Source: an uncultured Bacillota bacterium (lineage in GTDB: Bacteria > Bacillota > Clostridia > Christensenellales > UBA1242). Taken from it: DNA of 11,234 bases. The translations under genes were made by a program, and so were the position numbers. Of this stretch, positions 1-5,883 are shown one piece after another. The notes beneath the pieces were generated by a model that worked only from the letters and a program-made list of their open reading frames with translations, did not search any database and was not told where the DNA came from. Each line of letters starts with the position of its first letter. The first letter of the stretch is position 1. The DNA lies in NCBI GenBank assembly GCA_947090235.1, contig CAMUNJ010000019.1, positions 1-11,234 on the forward strand, given 5' to 3'.

Positions 1-209
1 CCCTTATTTTGAGAATAATAACTTTCTTGAGATCCAGTCATAACATCCAATGAGCCATCAGAACTATTTGATTGCATCAAAATAGTAATCATCATAACAA
101 TAGCACAAGCCACAACAATAAAGAACAAAACATAACGAAGAATAGGTAATGTTTTTGTCCAAAAATCGCTTTGTAAGCCGTCAGCAAGTAATTTAGAAAT
201 GTAATTCAT
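1..209 (-). CDS. secG: Preprotein translocase subunit SecG, C-terminus cut by the left window edge
   Basis: SecG is the small auxiliary subunit of the SecYEG channel in the cytoplasmic membrane and assists SecA-driven protein export. Translating from the ATG at 209 gives 69 visible residues. A hydrophilic N-terminus of about 24 residues is followed by one hydrophobic helix at about 25-46. Then comes the typical SecG loop (LMQSNSSDGS) and the segment GSQESYYSQNKG, which aligns with the family pattern GG-x-E-x-(F/Y)-F-x-x-NKGRT. The second helix would lie beyond the edge. An AGGAG site at 216-220, six bases before the ATG, supports this start. The N-terminal stretch before the first helix is longer than in typical SecG. 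The gene begins 13 bases after the stop of the 82-residue gene and shares its promoter. In many Bacillota rnr and smpB follow secG, which can be checked past the edge. Confidence 0.85.
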   Translation of the reverse strand, partial: MNYISKLLADGLQSDFWTKTLPILRYVLFFIVVACAIVMMITILMQSNSSDGSLDVMTGSQESYYSQNK

Positions 210-222
210 ATAAAACTCCTTT

Positions 223-471
223 TTAATTATACATACAGCAGAAATAAACAAGCAAAACTACATCGACTATAAGAAATATCAATCTCCACCATTTGATTAC
301 AAACTTAGTTTTGCCAATAGCGGGCTGAATAAAACCCCAAAGTAATAATAAACCAACTACAGACAATACACAAATAACAATAATAAGGCCGGCATCACCA
401 ATATTTTGACTAAAAAAGTCTTTCATGCCCTGCCAAACTTGACCAAATGATGCTAGTAAATGACTTGTCAT
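223..471 (-). CDS. Small two-helix membrane protein of unknown function, first gene of the secG unit
   Basis: I do not recognise this 82-residue protein. It has an amphipathic N-terminus of about 26 residues, a strongly hydrophobic helix at about 27-51 (GLIIVICVLSVVGLLLLWGF), a short basic connector (GKTKFVIKWW) and a second helix at about 64-79, ending in CCMYN. It is probably an integral membrane protein with two spans. The frame is open to a TTG at 486, but I chose the ATG at 471. The GGAGGGG site at 474-480 sits just before that ATG, and the predicted transcription start near 485 would leave no leader for the TTG. It is the promoter-proximal gene, 13 bases ahead of secG, so it is co-expressed with a Sec subunit. 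A role near the translocon is only an inference from position. Confidence 0.75.
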   Translation of the reverse strand: MTSHLLASFGQVWQGMKDFFSQNIGDAGLIIVICVLSVVGLLLLWGFIQPAIGKTKFVIKWWRLIFLIVDVVLLVYFCCMYN

Positions 472-473
472 TT

Positions 474-480
474 CCCCTCC
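474..480 (-). promoter_or_regulatory. Ribosome binding site that decides the start of the 82-residue gene
   Basis: On the minus strand GGAGGGG lies just upstream of the ATG at 471. The GGAGG core is four bases from the start codon, slightly close but usable. The alternative upstream TTG at 486 would place this motif inside the coding region and has no such site of its own. Confidence 0.7.
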
Positions 481-491
481 AATCAAGACAA

Positions 492-520
492 ATTATAGCA
501 TAATCAAAAATAATTTTCAA
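492..520 (-). promoter_or_regulatory. Sigma-A type promoter with extended -10 for the 82-residue gene and secG
   Basis: Reading the minus strand, TTGAAA (515-520) is followed after exactly 17 bases by a perfect TATAAT (492-497). The -10 box is preceded by TG one base upstream (TGCTATAAT), an extended -10. Transcription would begin near 485-486, giving a leader of about 14 bases. This is one of the two best promoters in the window. Confidence 0.8.
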
Positions 521-592
521 GTATTCTTGATTAATATAGGCAAAAAAGAAGGCAATTTTATAAAATTTATATAAAAAATAAATAAAATCGAC

Positions 593-619
593 AAAAAAAG
601 AGATTGATATCTCTTTTTT
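593..619 (-). terminator. Intrinsic terminator after the U32 gene
   Basis: The arms 594-604 and 609-619 are perfectly complementary (core AGAGAT / ATCTCT flanked by A and T runs) with a four-base loop at 605-608. On the minus strand the hairpin ends in a run of seven T. It overlaps the TAA stop of the U32 gene (618-620), so the stem starts inside the coding end. The A/T symmetry means it could also work in the other direction, but no plus-strand gene needs it. Confidence 0.75.
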
Positions 620-2783
620 AAAATAAATATATAGCCTTCAAATAATTATCATTGAAATCAATAACTTGATTTGATATCAATTCAAATAAGCAAGAAACCA
701 ATCTTACTCTTTTTAATTTCAAACTTTTGCCAGATTGCATAATGATTTGACATCCTTCTTTAAATTTGCAATTTTCACATGTACTTTGTAAATGTTCTTT
801 AAATGGACAATGTACCATCGTCATTAAAACTGGCTTATAATTTTGCAAGGAATAAAGCCTTACACCACTATTATAAAGTTTATCTTGCTGTTCAATAGAA
901 ACAACAATATCCTCTACCCCCATTTCTTTTAAAAATTTGATGGTCTGGCTGTTGTAAACATTCAAATTGTTGGAAGCAATAATCTTACGCTCTTCAACTA
1001 AATTTAAAGCATAATAGTTATTTGCATAGATGTTCAAATTCGCATATCTTTGAAAAATAGATTTCAACAAAATCAAATCCTTATCTGTAGCGAAAATAGG
1101 TGTGTTTAAATATAATTGATAATCTTGTAAATTTTTACAAACTTTGTCTATATTTTCAATCTGATAACTTGAAGGACAATATATAAGTTTACTTTTTTGA
1201 TCAAACTTTTCATTTTCTAACTCTTGTAAACAAGAAAATAAAATTATCTCTCCTTCTTCTACTTTTTCATCTTTACATAAAAAATCATATTCTTTTTTAA
1301 TAAAATCTTTTAGATATCTTTTGTTATAATTTTCTATTATTTTATTTTTTAATTTTTGAATACCTTCTCGACGAAGTTGATTTAATTCTGCCTTTCGCAT
1401 AAAAACATTTTGTAAATTTATCTTATCAAACTTAAAAGCAAAAATATCATTTCCTTTTTCAATTTGAGAGATAACTTCTTGCTCAATAAGTGGTTGATTT
1501 TGTGCTTCTTTTAATATTTCTTCACTTTCAACTTTTATAGAAATATCACCCTTTTGCAAAATCAAAATTGCCTTTTTATCTATTTCTCCAAAAAATGAGG
1601 CATTAACAACAATTTGTTTGATATTTTTAATCAACTCGTTCTCTTTTCTGCTATCTAAAGTCAAACAAACTTTACTGCCTCTAGCAACAATTGAAGTTGA
1701 AGTTATTTGATAAACATTTTTTCCAAATTCTTTCACATCATTAACACCAATAGATGCAACTTCTCTATCACCCAATATAAATTTCAGCCCATCGCCTCGA
1801 CTCAATCTCTGTTTTGAGAAAATAGTTATAACATTAAACTTTTTACCCTTTTCAAACTTCAATACTTTACCAATTTCTAATCCACGATGACCTTGTATTT
1901 TGCTATCTATTTTTTTATCTTCATTAAAATAACCTTCAATGTACTCTCCGCGATTAAAAGCAGTCTTTAATCCCTCCCTCATATCTTGCTTATTGCCAAT
2001 TCCGTCCACTGCTTTTCTATAAATATTTACAACTTGTCCTACATATCCAGCACGCCTTGCACGCCCCTCAATTTTAAAACTGCAAACACCTGCATCTTTC
2101 AATTCTTGCAATCTATCCAACATACAAAAATCTTTTGCGGATAGCAAATAACCAGTTTTTTTAATATTCCCATCGCTTAAAGAGTAAGGCAATCTACAAA
2201 ATTGTTTACATTTACCACGATTCCCGCTTGCATTTGACTGAATAGAAGAAAAATAACAATTGCCAGAGTATGCGACACACAATGCCCCTTGAACAAAATA
2301 CTCTATTTCTATATCACAATTTTCATGAATCCTTTTAATTTCATTCAATGGCGTTTCTCTTGCAAGAACAACACGCGAAAAACCTAAACTTTTAACAAAT
2401 AATGCCCCTTCCAAATTGCAAATGCCCATTTGTGTACTTGCATGTAAAACTATATTTGGAAAAATTTTCTTTAAAGACAACGCCACTCCTAAATCTTGAA
2501 CAATAAAAGCATCAATGCCTAATTTCAACAAATTTTCAACCAAAAATATAACTTTTGTAATTTCTTTGTCACTAAACAAAATATTAAGAGTTAAATATAT
2601 TTTCACGCCAAAAAGATGGGCATACTCAACAACTTGTCCAATATTGTCTAAACTAAAATTTTTAATATTGCCCCTAGCATTAAACTCATCAATCCCCAAA
2701 TAAACGGCATCAGCACCATTATTTACAGCAACATAAAAACTATCCAAATTGCCAGCAGGAGCAAGAACTTCAACATTTTTCAT
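618..2783 (-). CDS. U32 peptidase-family protein with DUF3656 domain, RlhA-like
   Basis: 721 residues. The N-terminal U32 domain (about 1-300) starts with the classic LAPAGN and GADAVYLG motifs. It carries the U32 signature near 160-200: GALCVAYSGNC, then NRGKCKQFCR. The cysteines C169, C176, C192 and C196 match those conserved in this family. A DUF3656-like region follows at about 380-480 (ending ELNQLRREGIQKLK). A cysteine-rich C-terminus has C659, C669, C672, C678 and C698. Despite the name, characterised relatives are RNA hydroxylases: E. coli RlhA makes 5-hydroxycytidine in 23S rRNA, and TrhP/TrhO act on tRNA wobble uridine. Length and DUF3656 favour the RlhA branch, but the substrate is not proven here. 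The start is firm because LAPAGN normally lies within ten residues of the N-terminus. No Shine-Dalgarno site is visible; see the promoter at 2790-2818. The gene lies 37 bases after the GT4 gene. Confidence 0.88.
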   Translation of the reverse strand: MKNVEVLAPAGNLDSFYVAVNNGADAVYLGIDEFNARGNIKNFSLDNIGQVVEYAHLFGVKIYLTLNILFSDKEITKVIFLVENLLKLGIDAFIVQDLGVALSLKKIFPNIVLHASTQMGICNLEGALFVKSLGFSRVVLARETPLNEIKRIHENCDIEIEYFVQGALCVAYSGNCYFSSIQSNASGNRGKCKQFCRLPYSLSDGNIKKTGYLLSAKDFCMLDRLQELKDAGVCSFKIEGRARRAGYVGQVVNIYRKAVDGIGNKQDMREGLKTAFNRGEYIEGYFNEDKKIDSKIQGHRGLEIGKVLKFEKGKKFNVITIFSKQRLSRGDGLKFILGDREVASIGVNDVKEFGKNVYQITSTSIVARGSKVCLTLDSRKENELIKNIKQIVVNASFFGEIDKKAILILQKGDISIKVESEEILKEAQNQPLIEQEVISQIEKGNDIFAFKFDKINLQNVFMRKAELNQLRREGIQKLKNKIIENYNKRYLKDFIKKEYDFLCKDEKVEEGEIILFSCLQELENEKFDQKSKLIYCPSSYQIENIDKVCKNLQDYQLYLNTPIFATDKDLILLKSIFQRYANLNIYANNYYALNLVEERKIIASNNLNVYNSQTIKFLKEMGVEDIVVSIEQQDKLYNSGVRLYSLQNYKPVLMTMVHCPFKEHLQSTCENCKFKEGCQIIMQSGKSLKLKRVRLVSCLFELISNQVIDFNDNYLKAIYLF

Positions 2784-2789
2784 AAAAAG

Positions 2790-2818
2790 ATTATAACATT
2801 AAAACAACAAAAAAACAA
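2790..2818 (-). promoter_or_regulatory. Putative promoter giving a leaderless U32 mRNA
   Basis: On the minus strand TTGTTT (2813-2818), 17 bases, then TATAAT (2790-2795), with TG one base upstream of the -10 (TGTTATAAT). Only six bases separate the -10 from the ATG at 2783, so transcription would start at or next to the A of the start codon. The U32 gene has no AGGAGG-like site, which fits leaderless initiation. The -35 is weak and the region is T-rich, so chance is possible. Read-through from the GT4 gene is the alternative. Confidence 0.5.
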
Positions 2819-2820
2819 GT

Positions 2821-3984
2821 TTATTGTTTGTTATTATATAACTTAACAAAAAACTTGTATTTCTCTTTCATTTCGTTAACCGTATCATCCCAAGTAACAA
2901 ATAAATCACGAACCGCTCCTTCTTGAACAGTATTGTATAATTTTGGATTGTCCAAAATTTCTTGAATTTTTTCAGCAAACTTTTCCGGTGTCCCTTCTGC
3001 TATAAATCCATTAACATTATTTGTAACAGTTGCACTTGTTGCCGAACCATCTAAAAATATGGTTGGCGTTTTTTGAGAAGCCGCTTCAATCTGAACTAAA
3101 CTACTTGCATCATACATTGAAGGAAATAAAAATAATTTTGCTCTAAAATAAATAGCCTTTAAAAGTTCTCTGTCCATAACTTTGCCAGTCATAATAATAT
3201 TGTCTTGCAATCCAAATTTTTTAATTCGTTTTTTTAGTTCATCCATATCTTGCCCATCACCTACAAACATCATTTTAAAATTTCTATCTTTTAATTTACT
3301 GAGTGCTTCTACAATAAAATATATATTTTTTAAAGCATTTATTCTTCCAACAAACAAAAATACTGGCATATCTTTAGGAATGTTATATTTTTCATTTACT
3401 AATTTAATAGATTTTTCTTCATCAATAACAGGAACAAAGTCTGTTCCATTTCGTTGTACTAAAGGCAAATGATTAGTACCATATTCGTAAAAGATTTCGG
3501 CAATTTTACTATTAACTGCATAATATTCATCGCATTTATTAAATACTCGCATAATTTTTTTCAAAATTATTTTAGTTAAAATCTTACTATGAGATGACCT
3601 ATATATATCTTTTTTAAACTGACTATGCAAAGTTGCTACTACTGGAATATTGTGTTTTTTTGCATATTTTATACCCGCTTTGGCTACTGCAAAAGGCGAA
3701 TGAATATGGACTATATCTAGTTTACTTTCTTTTAAAGCTTTTTTAAATTTTCTATCAAATGCAGGGATCGGCAAGTCATAATCCAAAAAGAAAACTTTTA
3801 AACTTTTACATCTAACAACTTTATAACTAAAATTATCAACATATTTTTTATCTCTAGTTTTTGGTGCAAAAACAACCACTTCAAACTCTTCGTCTTTCAA
3901 TCTTTTTGCATAATTATCTACAACATTGATTACACCATCTACCATTGGAAAAAATGTATCAATAAAAAGTCCAACTCTAATCAT
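2821..3984 (-). CDS. GT4-family glycosyltransferase
   Basis: 387 residues with the GT-B two-domain fold of GT4 retaining glycosyltransferases, cytosolic or membrane-associated. The N-terminal acceptor domain opens with VGLFIDTFFPMVDGV and contains DIVHIHSPF (90-98) and VVATLHSQF (115-123). The C-terminal donor domain starts near 205 with FVGRINALKN, where R214 and K219 are the usual phosphate-binding pair, followed by VGDG (241-244). The usual EX7E motif appears as D292-X7-E300 (DASSLVQIE), followed by the sugar-binding loop region and NGF. The N-terminus resembles diacylglycerol glucosyltransferases and related lipid glycosyltransferases, so a role in glycolipid or envelope glycan synthesis is plausible, but donor and acceptor cannot be read from the sequence. 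AGAGG at 3991-3995 lies six bases before the ATG. The gene has its own strong promoter. Confidence 0.85.
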   Translation of the reverse strand: MIRVGLFIDTFFPMVDGVINVVDNYAKRLKDEEFEVVVFAPKTRDKKYVDNFSYKVVRCKSLKVFFLDYDLPIPAFDRKFKKALKESKLDIVHIHSPFAVAKAGIKYAKKHNIPVVATLHSQFKKDIYRSSHSKILTKIILKKIMRVFNKCDEYYAVNSKIAEIFYEYGTNHLPLVQRNGTDFVPVIDEEKSIKLVNEKYNIPKDMPVFLFVGRINALKNIYFIVEALSKLKDRNFKMMFVGDGQDMDELKKRIKKFGLQDNIIMTGKVMDRELLKAIYFRAKLFLFPSMYDASSLVQIEAASQKTPTIFLDGSATSATVTNNVNGFIAEGTPEKFAEKIQEILDNPKLYNTVQEGAVRDLFVTWDDTVNEMKEKYKFFVKLYNNKQ

Positions 3985-4007
3985 AACAAACCTCTTTTAA
4001 CAAAAAA

Positions 4008-4036
4008 ATATTACGATAAATTTAATAAAATGTCAA
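4008..4036 (-). promoter_or_regulatory. Strong sigma-A promoter for the GT4 gene
   Basis: On the minus strand a consensus TTGACA (4031-4036) is followed after 17 bases by TAATAT (4008-4013). Transcription would start near 4001, leaving a leader of about 17 bases that contains the AGAGG ribosome binding site. It lies just downstream of the terminator at 4070-4100, so the GT4 gene begins a new unit. Confidence 0.8.
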
Positions 4037-4069
4037 ATGTATTTAAAAAGAAAGTGAAAAATAGTGACT

Positions 4070-4100
4070 AAAAAACTCTATTCCAAGAATAGAGTTTTTT
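4070..4100 (-). terminator. Strong intrinsic terminator, potentially bidirectional
   Basis: A perfect inverted repeat: arm 4071-4083, loop CAA at 4084-4086, arm 4087-4099, core CTCTATTC / GAATAGAG, flanked by A on the left and T on the right. On the minus strand it ends in a run of about six T. It closes the 106-residue gene, whose stop is at 4107-4109. Confidence 0.85.
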
Positions 4101-4106
4101 ATTTAA

Positions 4107-4427
4107 TTAAATTACAAGTGGAACAACAATTCCTGCAAGGACAACTAAAAGACATATCACATATAGAACTTTCCATACTATTGCTTTAGATCTAACAAAC
4201 TTCCAAGCAAGAACAGAAACAATTAATATCATTATTGCTGTTGCAACACCTTGCAAAGCACCAACTATTCTTGCGTTTATTCCACAAGCAGAAAGTACAA
4301 GAGCAACAAGATAAAGAATTGTAACGGTCACGATTGTCCAAAAAGAGATTTTATTCAAACTCCAAAAAGAAGATCTGCTTGATGAGTTTGAAGAATTTGA
4401 TGATTTTGAACTCTTTTTATTTGCCAT
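4107..4427 (-). CDS. Small membrane protein with serine-rich N-terminus, function unknown
   Basis: 106 residues. The first 20 or so are almost only Ser, Asn, Lys and Arg (repeated SS, NSS and RSS), which would be a disordered basic stretch. Three hydrophobic segments follow at about 28-48, 54-74 and 84-105, the last running to the C-terminus. Basic residues lie between segments two and three (KFVRSK). I recognise no family. The start is well supported by AGGAGG at 4435-4440, seven bases before the ATG. The gene stands alone between its own promoter (4448-4477) and terminator (4070-4100), so it appears to be a monocistronic unit, although some read-through from the upstream pair is possible because no terminator separates them. 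The Ser-rich tail could bind acidic surfaces or be modified, but this is speculation. Confidence 0.8.
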   Translation of the reverse strand: MANKKSSKSSNSSNSSSRSSFWSLNKISFWTIVTVTILYLVALVLSACGINARIVGALQGVATAIMILIVSVLAWKFVRSKAIVWKVLYVICLLVVLAGIVVPLVI

Positions 4428-4447
4428 AATTCAACCTCCTGTATAAA

Positions 4448-4477
4448 ATATTAGCACAAATCCCAAAATTAAGTCAA
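4448..4477 (-). promoter_or_regulatory. Promoter for the 106-residue membrane protein
   Basis: On the minus strand TTGACT (4472-4477), an 18-base spacer, then TAATAT (4448-4453) preceded by TG one base upstream (TGCTAATAT), an extended -10. It fills the 64-base gap after the 463-residue gene. Transcription would start near 4441, just ahead of the AGGAGG site. Confidence 0.7.
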
Positions 4478-4491
4478 ATAAACAATAAAAT

Positions 4492-5883
4492 TTATTTTTT
4501 ATTTTTGGATTTTAAATTATTTTCTTTTCGTATTTCTTTGATAATTTGTTTTTCTCTAGCAACTTGATTAACTCGTATATCTATCATTTGCTTAGCCATT
4601 AAAAATGCATTATCATCTACAATTTTTATTTGCAATTCTTCGGCTTTGATAGGCACAAGACCACTCAATCTAAGTCGCATCATTTCTTCGTTTTCAGAAG
4701 CAAAAGATGCAATTGTCAATCCTCTCTTTATAGAAAGGCGTATATAATGTTTATTTCCACAGCCAACAACAACATAATTTTTGCTTTCTTTTGACCTTGA
4801 GTTAGGCTTTTTATCTGCATAATCGCGAAGATTTCTAAAATATTCTTTTTGTTGAGAAGACAAAAGTTTGTAAGATTCTTGTAAGGTTAACTTTTTGTTA
4901 GGTGTAATCACAATATCACCACTCGAAACTACTTGTTTTCCCTCTAGTTGAGAATCTTCGTGAATATTTATGTTCTCTTTTTTCTCTTCTAAAGTAAATT
5001 CGACATTATCTTCAACATTGTCTTCATTTTTTTGCTCTTGAATTGGTTGCGAAACTGCAATTGAATTTTCATTGTTATCTTTATTATATAATTCATCTAA
5101 CAAATTATCAGCAATTTCATATTCTTCTTGCAATTTATCAATAATCTCCTGCTCTTGTTGCATTTCTTCTCTAAGTTTTGCTTTTTCTTGTTCGTGCAAA
5201 ATTTCATCAATTTTTTGCAATTCTTCTTGATATTCTTTTTTAATTTGACGAACTCTATCGTCGTTATTATCTTTTTCTACAACCACATCTATCTTTTGTG
5301 GCATTATATTAGCCGCATTGTTAAAATTAGATTTTTGCTTGTCCATTTGCATCTTCATCTTGATATATTCCATTATATCTGGAAAAGATTGATTTGTTGA
5401 ATGTGGATATGCAGGTTGAGTAGATAAATTTTCTTGCTCAGGAACATCATGTTGTACAACTGGTTCAATAGTTATATTGTCCTGAGTTTCTTCTTGTTGT
5501 TTTGTCTCTTCAATAGTTTGCTCAGTACTCTCTTGATTTTCCAAATCTTTAGATAAATCCATCGTTAAAGAAAGATTTTCTTCTTTCAATCTTCTAGTTT
5601 TCTTTTTATGTTTTGCAACACAAATACAAACAATCAAGATAATCAAGAAAAGTAAAACACCACCACCAATTGCGAACCAAAGCCAGTTGGTTTTTATAAA
5701 TTGCCAAATATTTTGAAATATTAAACCGATATCAATTGCTAACATTGGACTTTTTGATAAAGATAACATTTGAGAATGTGAAAAACTTTTTATACTTAAA
5801 CATGAAATACAAATTCCTATGCAGAGAATAAATACTCCGCATAGGTTTTGTATAATAGATTTTGTTTTATTTGACTTTTTCAT
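4492..5883 (-). CDS. Membrane-hairpin coiled-coil partner of the giant surface protein
   Basis: 463 residues. A basic N-terminus is followed by a hydrophobic segment at about 11-31 (signal peptide or first span). Next come a short external loop and a second span at about 67-90 (NWLWFAIGGGVLLF), then the stop-transfer KHKKKTRR. The rest should be cytoplasmic: a Glu/Gln-rich linker (about 100-165), a Met-rich short helix (170-184), a coiled coil (about 209-266), another acidic linker, and a C-terminal globular region (about 333-452). That last region has SRSKES and basic beta-like strands (KHYIRLSIKRGLTIASF). It reminds me of an unnamed domain with a SRIS motif and a K-x-x-x-x-GK-L-x-x-Y pattern seen in other Bacillota cytoplasmic proteins; this is from memory and unverified. 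The span repeats the IK-x-NWLWFAIG cassette of the upstream giant protein. The ATG directly follows that gene's stop codon, with AAGGA at 5891-5895. Function unknown; a structural or signalling partner is likely. Confidence 0.82.
   Translation of the reverse strand: MKKSNKTKSIIQNLCGVFILCIGICISCLSIKSFSHSQMLSLSKSPMLAIDIGLIFQNIWQFIKTNWLWFAIGGGVLLFLIILIVCICVAKHKKKTRRLKEENLSLTMDLSKDLENQESTEQTIEETKQQEETQDNITIEPVVQHDVPEQENLSTQPAYPHSTNQSFPDIMEYIKMKMQMDKQKSNFNNAANIMPQKIDVVVEKDNNDDRVRQIKKEYQEELQKIDEILHEQEKAKLREEMQQEQEIIDKLQEEYEIADNLLDELYNKDNNENSIAVSQPIQEQKNEDNVEDNVEFTLEEKKENINIHEDSQLEGKQVVSSGDIVITPNKKLTLQESYKLLSSQQKEYFRNLRDYADKKPNSRSKESKNYVVVGCGNKHYIRLSIKRGLTIASFASENEEMMRLRLSGLVPIKAEELQIKIVDDNAFLMAKQMIDIRVNQVAREKQIIKEIRKENNLKSKNKK
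5666..5707 (-). repeat. Copy 1 of a diverged repeat encoding the shared transmembrane cassette
   Basis: This 42-base stretch matches 6602-6643 at 35 of 42 positions in my ungapped hand alignment. It encodes WQFIKTNWLWFAIG. Several mismatches fall outside third codon positions, but the peptide is nearly unchanged, which suggests common descent of the two anchors and not chance. Confidence 0.75.

Noticed and set aside
472..486. Longer start (TTG at 486) for the 82-residue gene
   Set aside because: It would place the GGAGGGG site inside the gene, has no site of its own, and coincides with the predicted transcription start.
541..590. Very AT-rich stretch as an origin or binding site
   Set aside because: No repeated box or symmetry beyond general AT richness between a terminator and a promoter.
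2784..2835. T-rich stretch after the GT4 gene as an intrinsic terminator
   Set aside because: The run of T is there, but I could not build more than a four-base stem before it. The T-rich DNA is as well explained by the putative U32 promoter.
5128..5400. 90-codon plus-strand frame rich in Phe and Leu
   Set aside because: Antisense to the coiled-coil region of the 463-residue gene; low complexity reflects the Lys/Glu/Gln codons opposite it.
5821..5870. Lipoprotein signal (lipobox) in the N-terminus of the 463-residue protein
   Set aside because: Cysteines are present in the first hydrophobic segment, but none has a Leu-x-(Ala/Gly/Ser)-Cys context; the best candidate has Cys where Leu is needed.
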